A DNA stretch of 64,000 bases, taken from positions 91,882,029 to 91,946,028 of the forward strand of contig OY726566.1 in assembly GCA_963383645.1 (NCBI GenBank), read 5' to 3'. The DNA comes from Muscardinus avellanarius (taxonomy: Eukaryota > Chordata > Mammalia > Rodentia > Gliridae). Numbering within the stretch: position 1 is the stretch's first letter; each line of letters starts with the position of its first letter. The translations under genes were made by a program, and so were the position numbers. This document shows, piece after piece, positions 10,204-21,176 of the stretch. Below the pieces are notes generated by a model that was not told the DNA's origin, ran no database searches, and was given only the letters and a program-made list of their open reading frames with translations.

Positions 10204-10312
10204 TTGGAAACAGGGTCTCTTAAGCCAGAGAGGCTGGCTTCGAACCTGCGCGATCCTCCTGTTCTGCCTCCCAAGCGCGGGGATTACAAGCGTGCACCAC
10301 TACGCCCGGCTG
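10072..10312 (-). mobile_element. B1-dID-type SINE, subfamily with 'GGCTTCCAGG' tail, linker expanded to (AT)n
   Basis: On the plus strand the ID part reads 'gctggggttcctggaaaccc', the A-rich linker is replaced by about 28 AT units (10130-10185) plus poly-T, and the head reads 'gcgggattacaagcgtgcacc'-like. The head segment 'aagccagagaggctggcttcg' marks a subfamily shared with copies near 35.7 and 50.4 kb. Confidence 0.9.
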
Positions 10313-10467
10313 AATTTATATATTTTTAAACAAATGGTTCAAAATTATCTCAAACTACTCATTTGGAAGGTTTATAAACAGGTAGAAAATTTTTTTCTAA
10401 CTTCTTTTAAAAATTTAGATATGAATTTTAAGTGCCACACTTATTATCATCAATAAAATCGCATACT

Positions 10468-10670
10468 GAGCCAGGTGGGGTGGCATACACTTGTAATCCC
10501 AGCATTTGGGAGGCAGAGACAGGAGGATTGTGGCTCAAGGACAGCCTTAGCTACTACTTAGTGAGGTCCTTTGCAACTCAGTGAGACCCTATGTAAAAAC
10601 AGAGAATAAAAAATAGGGTTGGGGGTCTAGCTCGGAGGTAGAATGCTCTTGGGTTCCATCCCCAGTACCA
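10468..10670 (+). mobile_element. B1-dID-type SINE
   Basis: A full-length dimer: 'gtaatcccagcatttgggag', 'ctacttagtgaggtcctttg', A-rich linker, 'ttgggggtctagctcggagg', 'ggttccatccccagtacc', and an AAAT tail. Confidence 0.92.
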
Positions 10671-11184
10671 CAAATAAATAAATAAAAATGAGTAAATGAA
10701 TAAATCACATAATGATAAAAATATTCCTCAACATCCTTTCCCCCCAAAAAAAGGATGTTTCTCTATGCCATTATTTCTGTCTAAAATTACTTACTTTCTT
10801 CCCCATTGTTAATATATTATCTTTATATCAAAGAGAAAGACTAAGATTTATTTTTTCAAAGTTATCAGCAAAGTGGCATACTCTGACAGCTGCTTGTCAG
10901 AACTGAAAAGGTTAACAAATGTGGAACATTTGGGTTTGCTTAAGAGGAAAATGTTTAATTATGTTTCCATAAGCAGCAAACGTCTGATGTACAAAAAATT
11001 TCATGGTCACTTCCATATTATTGCAAAATATTATAAAGATGCTATTTAAAGGATTGTGTTTACAGCACTGATGTCTGTCACACATAAATTGCAAACTTGT
11101 TGTAATATTATGAAACTAAATCCTTCAGTAAGAATAGCAGTGTTGACCCCTTGAAAGTATAGGATTCCCAAAGACCTCCATGCC

Positions 11185-11187
<3 letters not shown>
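10671..11187. promoter_or_regulatory. AT-rich repeat-free block, candidate conserved intronic sequence
   Basis: Low-GC, repeat-free DNA at 10700-11160 with many TTAATTA, ATTTAAA and TTTAAT-type elements and a CAGCTG E-box near 10887. No coding signal. Its look resembles conserved intronic elements of axon-guidance genes, but no comparison could be made. Confidence 0.2.

Positions 11188-11234
<47 letters not shown>
11188..11234. repeat. (TG)n microsatellite
   Basis: About 23 pure TG units abut the tail of the following minus-strand SINE. Confidence 0.97.
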
Positions 11235-11239
<5 letters not shown>

Positions 11240-11431
11240 GGGAAATGGAACCCAGGAGCATTCTACCTCTGAGCTACACCCCAAGCCCTATTTTTGATTC
11301 TCTATTTTGAAATAGGATCTCACTGAGTTGCAAAGGGCCTCACTAAGTATCTGAGACTGTCCACAAACTATGATCCTCCTGTCTCAGCCACCCAAATGTT
11401 CGATGACAAGCATGTGCCACCATGCTGGGCC
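11235..11431 (-). mobile_element. B1-dID-type SINE
   Basis: The ID tail appears as 'ttactgggaaatggaaccc' and 'tctgagctacaccccaagcc', the linker as 'tattttgaaataggatctc', and the head ends 'gtgccaccatgctgggc'. Confidence 0.9.
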
Positions 11432-11514
11432 TCCATCCTTCTTGATGCACGACCAAGCATGAGTGGAACAGACCATGGAAGCTATACATGGTATACACCA
11501 TATGAATAGAGGAG

Positions 11515-11554
11515 AGGGAGGGAGGGAGGGAGGGAGGGAGGGAGGAGAGAGAGA

Positions 11555-11610
<56 letters not shown>

Positions 11611-11612
11611 TG

Positions 11613-11647
<35 letters not shown>

Positions 11648-11657
11648 AAGAGAGATG

Positions 11658-11698
<41 letters not shown>
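11515..11698. repeat. (GGGA)n (GA)n polypurine array
   Basis: Six or so GGGA units are followed by about 160 bp of GA repeats, with two near-identical 'GAAAGAGAGATGGAGAGA' interruptions (about 11601 and 11647) that suggest internal duplication. The long arginine/glutamate and serine/leucine frames through it are artefacts of the repeat. Confidence 0.95.
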
Positions 11699-13184
11699 AT
11701 AGCCAGTTCAACTGCATATTAAATATGAACAAAACCAAATTTCTTGTTTTAAGTAAAAAATTTAAAAATAGAAGTTCTGATAGTTTCTTATCTTGCACAA
11801 TTAGAATGCTCTTAGCACCTTGTAGCATCAAAGAGCACTTTAATACCATTACACCAGAGGATAAAGAGGGAGCTAGATGTTTCAGAGTTAGGTCTTTGAT
11901 ATTTGGGGGGCAAGACAGTACATTAGTGAGTAGCCTCCTCCAGATAACTATGAATTGGGGGATAGTGGGCAATCAATGTTCCATTTTAATTATTGAAGAT
12001 AAAGGAAACTATTTCAGAATAAAGAAAGACCCCTAAATTAAGAACCACCTGGGAAGAGGCAAAGGGGCACGGTACACGAAACCCGGGTGAGCGCTGTGTC
12101 ACACTGCATGGTAACCGTAACTAAGAGGCAGAATTGTCATTGTTTTAACAAAATGTATGACATTTAGAGAAGGACAATGCAGGATAGATTGAGGTCAGGA
12201 GCTAGGCTCAGAGCTGAAGTGGATTCTGTGGGCCTAGGATGGAGCGATCCAGTTCTGGGATTTCTGTGAGCCTGAGCAAACCAGACATCAGTGAACTGCA
12301 AAGAGATCTCCCACCCTGACCTTGGGTGGGAATTTGGAAGATGTGGTTGGAAGAACCCTTCTTCCCCCAAATCACTAGCTTCATGATCAAGAATCCAGTC
12401 TGCCTAGAGACACAAGAGCAGGAAAGAAGAATGGCGGCCAGCCTAACGCCAGGGCAACCAGCCTGGGAGATGGTGGAGGGAACTGCAAGAGCCCAAGGAA
12501 GATAATGCCATTCTGAAACACAGCGTTTAGACTTGATGAAGGCCTCCGGGGCCCTGGTAAAGTGGGCACCGAGGTCAAGTGGGTTTGAGGGACATTGCAT
12601 CCTAAAGGGGGGGGCCCATTGGTAGCTTGGAGATTCAAAATAACCACTAATATACTAACTGTTCTAAGAAATGCTATCATCACGGTACTGACTCAACTCA
12701 GGTTTTCCCAAATGTGTTTGATCAAAGAAACCTTAATTTTTCCTTTTTTTTTTTTTTAGCATGTATACAGCAGAACCTCAGCTCTGAGAAATGAAATGTA
12801 GGACATTGTGCATGCACTGATGCTTAGTCCTCTACTAAGGGGACCAACAGGAGAGCTCATTTCCATGGTGCTCTGCAGGTGTAAACCCCTTGTCTCTAAC
12901 ATCACTCACCTGGAAGCAAGGGAGCATACAGCTCCTGGTCCTGTGGACAAGAGAGGAGAGCTCTCTCTTGGACCTTTTCTGGTACCTGAAGGCAACCTCA
13001 AACATGAGCAGTGGTTTCTGACACAGAGAGGTGCTCAGGGAAGAGAGCTGGGAACTTTCTGGCCACTGGGATGGTGAGGAGCATCAGTACCTGCTCGTGC
13101 AGGCTGCGTGGCCAGAGGTGCCTGGAAGCGTGACTGACAGAGGGCACCTGGTCTGCGCTCTATCGCTTTTGTCACCAACACAAC
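11699..13184. other. Intronic stretch, nothing recognised
   Basis: About 1.5 kb without a confident repeat or exon. A poly-T run lies near 12745. Open frames show no recognisable domain. Confidence 0.45.
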
Positions 13185-13214
13185 AACATCAGCATCAAGA
13201 ACATCAGCATCAAC
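13185..13214. repeat. 15-bp tandem duplication (AACATCAGCATCAAG)
   Basis: Two adjacent 15-bp units differ only at the last base and are built from CATCAR hexamers. Confidence 0.85.
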
Positions 13215-13566
13215 AGTCTGAAAAGTGCAAGTACACAGTGGAGGAGACTCCAAGTCGCTTTCTCCAATGAGGGAGCAGAATGACAGAGAAAAATCCACAG
13301 AGCCCCAGCAAGGTAACGTAGCTCTCCATGATCAGGGAGGAGGACCAGGCTCCTGGCCCCCACATCCCTGGGAGATGCTTCTTGTATGCATCAAGGCGTC
13401 TGCACCTTTGTATTTTCAAAGGGGCTTTGAAACAGGTAGGAGGTGCAGGGAATCCTAGGTGGCGGCTGGTGGCTGGTGGCTGGTAACTGGAACTGAACTG
13501 GCCTTTGGCTACCAAGAAGAGGTTTGTCCAGGTGTTCCTGCTCTTGACAACAATACATTATTATCA

Positions 13567-13596
13567 TTATCATTATCAATAACGTGATAATGATAA
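13567..13596. repeat. 12-bp inverted repeat (hairpin-capable)
   Basis: TTATCATTATCA (13567-13578) and its perfect complement TGATAATGATAA (13585-13596) are separated by the 6-nt loop ATAACG. It lies within a TTATCA-rich tract. It has no T-tract or gene context that would make it a terminator. Confidence 0.8.
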
Positions 13597-14359
13597 CCAC
13601 ATTGTTGCCCACATCCACAACTTTCCAAGAGTCTGCAGCCTGCCAGGAAGCTTACCTATAGTAACCTCATTCTAAAAGTGCCAAAAGGTCATTTTATTGC
13701 TTGCATTTTGAACATGAAGAAACTGAAGCATGAACTGCTGGAACGAGTTGCTCTGGATGGCGGAGCTGGAAAATGCCAAGGCCAGAATGAAAAGCCAAGC
13801 TCATGGTCTACACCTGGACCCCTGGCTCCTATCTGCACATATTTCTGCATTCTGGTCATCCGTAAAAGCTACTACTCTTCCCTCTCATGGAAGTTCTGGG
13901 TTGAACTCAATGGCTTTCAGATGGGGAAGACTTCCCCACCTACATGAGTGGCCAATTAGAAATGCATCTATTGGGAAAGGGGTGGCAGGGGGGTGGGAGC
14001 ATGCTCTTCCCTGCCCCGCCCCCTGTGGGTGGGGCTGGCACTGCCTGGCCTTTTGTGCACCCAAAGATGCTTCAGGTGTTCCAAAGGACTCTTGTCTCCA
14101 CTTGCATCCAGCTGGGATCAAGGATGGATAAGCCAAGGGACCTCCTTTATTGGCCAAGGGGGCAAGTCACATGCTCACTGTGGTCCTCACCCCTCCCTTC
14201 TGCTGCCCCACCCGGCAGGGACTTTCACCTCCCACGGTGTGTCCTGGTATGTAAAAGTGTCATAAGAACTTCCCTGTTGGAAAAATGAGATGACGGGCAG
14301 CCTCTCTTGTCCCACGCAGAGTCCCCTGTTCCTCACAGAAGCCACTGCGATGGGAGCTG
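13597..14359. other. Intronic stretch, nothing recognised
   Basis: Mixed GC sequence. A phrase near 13700 ('catgaagaaactgaagcatg') faintly recalls a reversed MIR but is too short to call. Confidence 0.4.
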
Positions 14360-14450
14360 AGCCTGGGTTTGAGCTGGGGGTGTCTCCCAAATTGCTGTGT
14401 GATTCTGGACAAGCTGCTTACTTCTCTGGCTTTGTTATCTCCCCAGTTCC
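14360..14450 (+). mobile_element. MIR SINE fragment
   Basis: 'gcctgggtttgagctggggg', 'ttgctgtgtgattctggaca' and 'agctgcttacttctctggc' follow the MIR order (description, 'gctgtgtgaccttgggcaag', 'ttacttaacctctctg'). Confidence 0.65.
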
Positions 14451-15513
14451 AGAGAGGAAAGGGGAAAAGCAACCTTGGGAAAGCTTCGAGATCCAAGAGC
14501 TAAGAGGCAATGAGAATCCAGGCTGCCAGCCCCGATGGGTTGCAGCAACTGGGACAGGAAACCAGCTCTCCTTCTATCTCACCCTGTCCCGCAATGGTGC
14601 AATAGAGATGTCCCGCCTTGACTGAGGAGGAAGGGATAAGAGGGACATCTCGGCGGTGACACGTGGGGACCTTTGGGATCGGCTCCAGACTGGCGGAAGG
14701 TGTCCACCTGAGCACAATTAGACGAATCACCGCAACAACTTTTCTTTGTGTGAATGCCGGAGGTGGCTCGGCTGCCTGTCACTCACATCTCAGGCCTGCA
14801 CTTCAAGTTCACTCTCCCAGGAGCTATCAGACACGGGCCAGCCTGGGTGCCAGGAGCAAATGTCCAAACGGGCTTGTCACAGTGTCAGCCATCCTAACAC
14901 AAACCAGAACCGACAACGAGGTTCCCCGCAGGGACAGAAGGAACCGTGGAGAGATGGCAACGTCACCATCAAACACACCTCATGCAGCCGAGCCGGGGAC
15001 TCGGTACCTGTAGAGCTGAGGCTTGTTCTGGCAGAGGCCATAGACTTTGGCTGCAGAAGCCATCTCCACAGACCTCATAGATTGTTGACTTCACATTGGC
15101 TGCCCTAGAAACGTCTCTGCGAGGCAGGCTGGAGACAGGGAGGGACACGGAGGCCCTTCATGACACAAGATTCCTGGGCAGAGGATTGTAAACCTAGGTT
15201 CCTGAGCTCTAAGTAGCAGGAGTCTTTTTTGGTCCACAATCCAACACTTTCTCTTGAATTGTATTGTCCTCAGAAACTCTTAACATGGCAAAATTCCTGC
15301 CCACAGTCACGCTCTCTCACGTCTTCCCTCCCATAGGGTGGGCTAAACCATCACTCATCTTAGCTTTCAATCTCAATCCCCAAGCAAGGAACTCGAAACA
15401 CACTTGGAAGACAGGGAAGGGGATGGGAGAACGCAGCCAGTTGTTCTTCCCCTCAAAGACCTCTCTACTTCTCTGTGATTTCACCTCTGAACACTGCCTA
15501 AAATTGCAGCCCT
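14451..15513. other. Intronic stretch, somewhat CpG-richer, nothing recognised
   Basis: Several CpG dinucleotides occur between about 14640 and 15010, but density is below what I would call a CpG island. No promoter motif set, exon or repeat was identified. Confidence 0.4.
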
Positions 15514-15732
15514 GAGCCAGGTGTGGTGGCTCATACTTGTCATCCCAGGACTTGGGAGGCGGAGACAGGAGGATTTCAGGTTTTGAGGTGAGCCTCCACA
15601 ATTTAGCAAGATCCTCAGTAACTCAGGGAGACCCAAATTCAAAATAAAACATAAAAAATAGGGCTGGGGCTATAACTCAGATGTAGAAGGCCCCTGGTCT
15701 CTCTAACACACACACACACACACACACACACC
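15514..15732 (+). mobile_element. B1-dID-type SINE with (CA)n tail
   Basis: The head reads 'agccaggtgtggtggctc', then 'ggaggcggagacaggagg', the linker 'caaaataaaacataaaaaat', and the ID part 'agggctggggctataactc'. It passes into about 13 CA units from 15706. Confidence 0.9.
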
Positions 15733-15774
15733 CCACGGGGCAGCCTCGTTAACCCTACCAGTGCTTTGGATTCT

Positions 15775-15990
15775 GCTTCTCTGATCAGTGTCTCTTTCCT
15801 ATAGCACTTATCACCTGCTAAGCTGGTTTACTATTGATTTATTTATTATGTTGATTGCTTCTTGGCTTGCTTCCTCTGGCTAAAATCACAGGGATATTTA
15901 TCTGTTCTTCACTGTTGTATCCTTGGTGCCTTGGCTGGTGTCCAGCACATAGTAGGTGCTTAGTGAGTATTTTCTGAATAGATGCATGAG
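15775..15990 (+). mobile_element. L2 LINE 3' end
   Basis: A good match in order to the L2 3' terminus: 'tatagcacttatcacctgc', 'gatttatttattatgttgat', 'ttcactgttgtatccttgg' and 'gtccagcacatagtaggtgc' with 'ttagtgagtattttctgaat'. Confidence 0.85.
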
Positions 15991-15995
15991 CCAGC

Positions 15996-16659
15996 TCTGG
16001 GTAATGTGTATAAAGCAGGAAGGTCCTGCCGCTGGGCCCTGCTTTCCCAGGAGACACCGCCTAGCCCCTGCAGGCCCCTGTGTCGTCCAGCTCATGACAG
16101 AGACCTCATTGCCAGCAGCTTAGAAGGAAGGGCAGGCTGTGAGTGTCCCCAGGCACCTGGAAGCAGACAGACCCACTGTCAACAGACACCATGAAAGATG
16201 GTTTTGGCCGAGGCGCTATTGAAAGCAGATCCCGAACATGCAGAAACATGTGCCGAGGCCCCAGCTTGCAGGAGGGAAGGGCTAGGGTGTGGGGTGGCAG
16301 AGATGTTGAAAGTGGCTGAGAAATCTGCCGTTTTCTCTGGGGCCTATCAGAGAGGACAGTCACTTTGTCTAGGGGACAGCTGCCTTCCCCTGTGGGGCTC
16401 ACTCCAGGGCCCCGGGATGCCCGGCTCTGTCACCCCGTCTCCTCGTTTATCTGCCTCGCTGACATTTCCTCGCACTTTCCTCTCATCGGTTGGCAGGTTT
16501 TTATCACTGTGGTTTCAGTGTGTACAGGCAGTCCCGCGGGGCTACGGGGCTCTAGTAAAGATACAGTATGCACATACACACGCATGCGCACTGACAGAAT
16601 GACAGACACACAAGCCAGGACAGATGTGGGGAAAATGAGAAATGTGTGTGTGCTGGTGT

Positions 16660-16660
<1 letters not shown>
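15996..16660. other. Intronic stretch, nothing recognised
   Basis: GC-moderate sequence without a confident repeat or exon. Confidence 0.45.
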
Positions 16661-16704
<44 letters not shown>

Positions 16705-16714
16705 AGAGAGAGAG
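16661..16714. repeat. (AC)n (GA)n compound microsatellite
   Basis: About 20 AC units run directly into a short CGAGAGAGAGAG tract. Confidence 0.96.
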
Positions 16715-16984
16715 ATAACCAGAATTGTGCATGGGGACAGAAACAATAACATGGCACTGAAAGAGACAGGTGTATTCAAATGAAGTGGCATCCGCGCCTG
16801 GCGGCGTGCACACATACACCACAAGAAAAAAAGCGTGGATGGAGACAGCACTCGCAGAGTGAGAAACAGGCATGCGCACGGCCACCAAACGCAAACCATT
16901 GCCTGGCTACCATGTTGCACAATCTGCAAACAGTGGAACCAACAGTGAAGAGCCCAGTGTTCTCCAGCCACCAGGTGCCTTGCT

Positions 16985-17095
16985 CGGAGCTTTCTCTGCT
17001 CAGCATCTCATTTAATCCCCATCGCCCTCGTAGGAGATCACTTGTGTTTGCTATGTCTCCATTCTACAGAGGCAAATGAGGCCCTGTGCGACCCG
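16985..17095 (-). mobile_element. MIR SINE fragment
   Basis: 'agcatctcatttaatcccca', then 'tctccattctacagaggcaa' with 'atgaggccctgtg', is the order of a reversed MIR ('ctcatttaatcctcac', 'cccattttacagatgagg'). Confidence 0.65.
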
Positions 17096-17439
17096 AGGTG
17101 GGCTGCTTCTTCAGTGGCACCACCCTGCTCCCTCCTCTCTCCCTCTGCGCAGCCCCTACATCCTCAGATTCCCCCCTCAGGCCCCATCCTGGGTTGGTGC
17201 TCCTTCTGCCCTCCCGGCCCACTCTCCTCTGACTTCCTGCACCTTCAGTGTATTCTGCTCTTGGTTCACAAGTTCCTTCTTCAGGAGGAGTCTCAACAAC
17301 ATTGAAAAGAGCAGCCCACCATTCTCCAACACCACCTTATTCCTGGGTAACTAGTTTCGCTGTCCACTGTAGTCACTATTGTCTGATGCAAGCCGGGCAT
17401 TCATTCTCTCAGGCACCCACTTGTCTGACCAGAAATAAG

Positions 17440-17520
17440 CCAAGGACAGGGACTTTAACTTGTCTTGCATGGAGCCCCTGGGTATCTAGAAGAGCTTTTG
17501 GTTCATAGTAGGTATTCAAA
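17440..17520 (+). mobile_element. L2 LINE 3' tail
   Basis: 'ggacagggactttaacttg' followed by 'ggttcatagtaggtattcaa' matches the closing part of L2. The 300 bases before it are pyrimidine-rich and may be the same copy, but are too diverged to claim. Confidence 0.65.
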
Positions 17521-17718
17521 AGAAACAGTTGTTCAGTATTGAATGTATGAGGTGCTAGGGGTTAGTAATTTGTCTGGGGGTTACAGAGCCAGGAAAATGC
17601 TCTGTGCACATGCAGCTACATGTATTCACACACATGCACACACCTGCCTCTAACACTCATAGAACCCTTTCCTTCCCCTCCACCATCCCGCCATCCTTCC
17701 TCAAGCCAAGAGCAGCCT

Positions 17719-17925
17719 CTTTTATTTATTTATTTTTAGTTTTTTTTTATTGGTGCATACATCATACATCTTAATGGAGTACAAGATGGTAGAGGCATAC
17801 ATGCACACATCACTCAGCCCTTCCCCAGTTCCCACCCCATTCCCTCCCCTCCCTCCTTCTCATGCTTGGCTTAGTGATTGACTTTGATATGTTTGTGAAT
17901 GTACATCATGTACATTAGGGCTCTT
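17719..17925 (-). mobile_element. Probable L1 3'-end fragment (sciuromorph-type)
   Basis: A T-rich left edge ('ttttttttattggtgcatac') is followed by 'gcatacatgcacacatcac' and pyrimidine-rich 'ccccattccctcccctccct'. This resembles 3' ends of L1 in squirrel-like rodents read in reverse. Recognition is from memory only. Confidence 0.5.
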
Positions 17926-18007
17926 TTAGCATAAGAAGGGAGGAAGGCTGGACAGAGAAGAGCTCCAAACAGCAATGGATATTCGCTGGAATCTTCATTT
18001 TCCCGGG

Positions 18008-18204
18008 GAGGGGTAGCATTGAGGATTGAACTCAGGGGCACTCTACTTCTGAGCTATACCCTCTATACCCTCATTCTCGTTAATTTTTCTTTATTTTGAG
18101 ATAGAGTCTTGCTAAGTTGCTCAGGCTGGCCTTGAACTTGCAATTCTCCTACCTCAGCCTCCTGAATAGCTGGGATTACAAGTGTGTACCACCACACCTG
18201 ACTG
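18008..18204 (-). mobile_element. B1-dID-type SINE
   Basis: It has the ID tail ('gaggattgaactcagggg'), the linker ('tattttgagatagagtcttg'), and the head ('cctcctgaatagctgggatt', 'accaccacacctgactgg'). Confidence 0.9.
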
Positions 18205-19544
18205 GAATCTTCTTTCACTTTACAACCACCAAAGTTTGATGCAAAATATTTGAGCTTGTTGTCAAATTTCCTTCCCTGAGACTGAAGTGATGTAGAGCAA
18301 GGGATGGTAGAAACAGTAGAGGTCAGCGTCATCGTTCATAAAGAGCCTGGGACCAGAGGGCCTGAGGATCATTTGGAAGGCAGGGAAGCCCACATGGCAG
18401 AGAGAAATAGATCTCATATCCAAAGGTGTTCTTAACCAGACCCAGCATCCTGCTATCTCTCTCTAAGTCTTCTGCATCATCTCAGCGTAACTGAGCAGCA
18501 GAGGGCCCCCGAGGCAGGACCACTCTTCCACCCGAGTGAACGAGGCCCACCGCCCGCACTTTCACTCACATAACCACACAAGCATATGCTCTAAGTGGGG
18601 TCCTCTTCTAGGAGTGACCAAGAGAGACTTCTGCCCCCCAGAGACTTGTGTGCTAGTGCATAGAGATGGGCAATGAGCCAACAGGTGATTTTCAAAGTGT
18701 GCTGGGCCCTGGAGGAAGAAGCAAACCCACAGTGGTGGAAGGAATCACAACACCGTGGTCAGGAGAGCTTCAGACGGCGCTCGGCAGAGCCTCGCTGGCC
18801 GCGAGATGAGTGAGCTCAAACTGCAGGCTCCAGGGGCCACCACAGGAAGCCTGGAGGGGGTTCCCCGCAGGGGAGATGGGGATGGCAGAGGTCCCAGGCA
18901 GATGGGTGCTCAGCAGTTCAGGCACATGGTGGAGGCCCAAGTGCTGGTGCCAGGGGACAGGGTTACAAAATGAACTTGCCAAGCTGGGATGGGGGGGTCA
19001 CAGCATAGGGCCATGGCTATGGCATGGGTTTTATGGCGAGGGCAACGGGAAGACACTGAAGGCAGGAGAGCCAGTGGGGACTCACTCAGCTCCCTTGTCT
19101 GAAGCCTCCGACTGTCACTCATCTGGTCTCTCTCTACCTGCCATTGGGCTGTTTCCCTCTGGCTTCGCCATTAGACATGATAACACAGCCAGAATGTCTT
19201 TCAGGTCACTGACTGACTACAGATCCCCAGAGACCCGATTGGGGAGCAGGGGTGTCTGTGAAGGGATAAGGTGAGGAAGAGCCTTCTTTGCCACCAGCTC
19301 TTTCTCTTACGCAGCGATTCCTGCTGGGAAACGTGCCCTTCCCTCTGATGTGGCCTCTGGGGCTATGATTGAGATGGCCACTCCATCGTGTTCAGGAACC
19401 AAGGGTTTACCCTTGTGCTGAGATCTGGGAACACAGATCTATTTTATGGTGGGTTTAGTGTCCAGTTGCAGGAGCAGCCAGAGCAGCACAATTGAAACAG
19501 GAGGCTCAAGGCTCTTAGCCATCTTCAGCTCAGATTAATTTGCT
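18205..19544. other. Intronic stretch, nothing recognised
   Basis: About 1.3 kb, moderately GC-rich, without a confident repeat or exon. Confidence 0.45.
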
Positions 19545-19993
19545 CCTTCGCTCATCCATTCAAGTCCTTGTGCTTCAAGTCCTTGTGTATTAGATACTGT
19601 TCTAGGCATCTGTGATAGAAAAGTGAACTAAAAAGACCCAAAAGGTCAATATTATTTCTACTCTCATGGCACTTATATTCTAAATGAGGAAGACATGCAA
19701 TTAATAATACAATGAACAAATATATGAATCATAAAGCAAATTCAAAGAGACTGAGCACTATAGATAAAAATAGAGGGCGTGCTGTCTGCTGGGTCTGGGC
19801 AGAGTGTCTCTGGGGTATCAGGGATGGTCCCCAGTATGCAGAGACTCAAAGAAGAATCCTTGTAGCTATCTGGAGAGAATTCTAGGCCAAGGGAGTACCT
19901 AGGACAAAGATCCTAAGACAGGGGCATGCCTGACCTAACGGAGGACTGTCACTTAAGATATGTGACTGTGTCTGAGTGAGCAAAGGGAAGTGT

Positions 19994-20032
<39 letters not shown>

Positions 20033-20700
20033 TGGTGATGGGGAGTGGTGGGAGTGATGAGGTCAGCTATCTCAGCAGGACAGAACAAACTGGCTCTTGT
20101 AAGCACTCTGGCTGCTGGAGTGATTTGATCAGGGGAAACACAGACATGATCTAACTTAAACTTTAATAGATTAACTGCTTTATTGAGAAAAGACTGGAAA
20201 GATAAGGGAGAATAGTTAGAAGGGTTATTGCAAATATTCAGACTTGGTGCAGTACAGGTAGCAGGTGGGATATAGTCACATTCTGGAAATACTTTGTGCA
20301 GCCAATTAGATGTCTTGACACATTGGGTGTGGGATGAGGGATCAATAAAAGAGCCAAAGAAGAAGATGGTAAGGTTTCGGCACAAATGGCCTGGTCACTA
20401 TTATGTGAGACGGGGATGATGCCAGCAGGTGCAGGGTAATAGGGAGGATGGTGAAGAATTCAGCCTTAGACAAGTTCAGTTGCACATCTGTGAGGTGCAT
20501 GGTGGAGATGGCAGGGAAGCAGCTGGATCTGTGAGGCCGGAGTCAGGAGAGATCACGGGGATCCAAGAGGCATGAGCATCCAGGAGGAATCCAACGTCAC
20601 GGAGCTGAGTTACATCGCTAAGGAATAAGAATTACATTAAGAGACTAGAGAAGACAGAACAGAAAGAGAGAGGGATGAAGAGCAGCCAAGGAGGTAACAG
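19545..20700 (-). mobile_element. Long L2 LINE 3' segment, antisense
   Basis: Read in reverse this follows the L2 3' region for over 1 kb. It starts with 'actgttctaggcatctgtga', continues through 'tcatggcacttatattctaa', 'ttctaggccaagggagtac', 'ctggctgctggagtgattt' and 'gacatgatctaacttaaact', and ends near 'gtgcatggtggagatgg'. A (GT)n array (about 19990-20033) has expanded inside it. No reverse-transcriptase frame remains. Confidence 0.75.
19990..20034. repeat. (GT)n microsatellite
   Basis: About 18 GT units end in GCGCGTGG. Confidence 0.95.
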
Positions 20701-20892
20701 GAACTGCAAGGAGATGCCTGAGAAGGTCTTAGAAGCAACAGTTCAAAGCTGGCCAACTTTCCCTAAATTTAAATTACGACAGGGAAGAGCTGTGCTTCTC
20801 TGAGTCTCCACATTCAGTAGCTTCACCAAAGGAGCCATTGCGAGGATCGTTCTGATTGCTTTCACTATCGGACTCACTCAAGGGATAAAATC

Positions 20893-20955
20893 CCGCTGCC
20901 TGCCACCTGTTTTTACAAATAAAGTTTTAATGCACATGGCCCTGTTAGGCAGTTA
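20893..20955 (+). mobile_element. hAT-like DNA element fragment
   Basis: 'gccacctgtttttacaaat' and 'aaagttttaatgcacatggc' match part of the same old DNA element seen in reverse near 6.4 kb. Confidence 0.5.
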
Positions 20956-21033
20956 GATAAAGGAGCAGCTGGGCTAAAATGGGACAAAACCTGAAGTACC
21001 TGAGGGAAGAAGTTAAACATGAATGAAAATAGC

Positions 21034-21176
21034 TGTGGTTAGAAAACCGCAGGGATCTCAAAAGGCTAATGCACCTGCAGGCCTCACTGAAACCTGCCTC
21101 CTGTGTGAAGGGGCGGAGACAATGCAGACTCCTAAGGTCACAGGGAGAGTGACCTTCCTAATGCATATGCATTAGG
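21034..21176. promoter_or_regulatory. Palindrome-rich candidate regulatory module (RUNX pair, AGGTCA inverted repeat, POU MORE site)
   Basis: Three two-fold-symmetric sites lie within 143 bp. TGTGGTT-agaa-AACCGCA (21034-21051) is an inverted pair of RUNX-type sites. AAGGTCAC-7-GTGACCTT (21134-21156) is an 8-bp perfect inverted repeat containing nuclear-receptor half-sites. CCTAATGCATATGCATTAGG (21157-21176) is a perfect 20-bp palindrome whose core ATGCATATGCAT is the POU-dimer 'MORE' motif. A CACCTG E-box lies near 21071. The surroundings are not a repeat I recognise. An alternative is the U3 part of an old retroviral LTR, which can carry similar core and octamer sites. Binding and function are inference. 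Confidence 0.4.

Noticed and set aside
11343..11972. Longest minus-strand frame (about 209 codons)
   Set aside because: It reads through the GA/CT array and a SINE. Its serine/leucine runs come entirely from the repeat.
13567..13596. Hairpin as a transcription terminator
   Set aside because: Intrinsic terminators belong to bacteria. Here there is no T-tract and the DNA is a mammalian intron.
14640..15010. Possible CpG island or internal promoter
   Set aside because: CpGs are more frequent than around it but too sparse and too short a span. No initiator or TATA arrangement.
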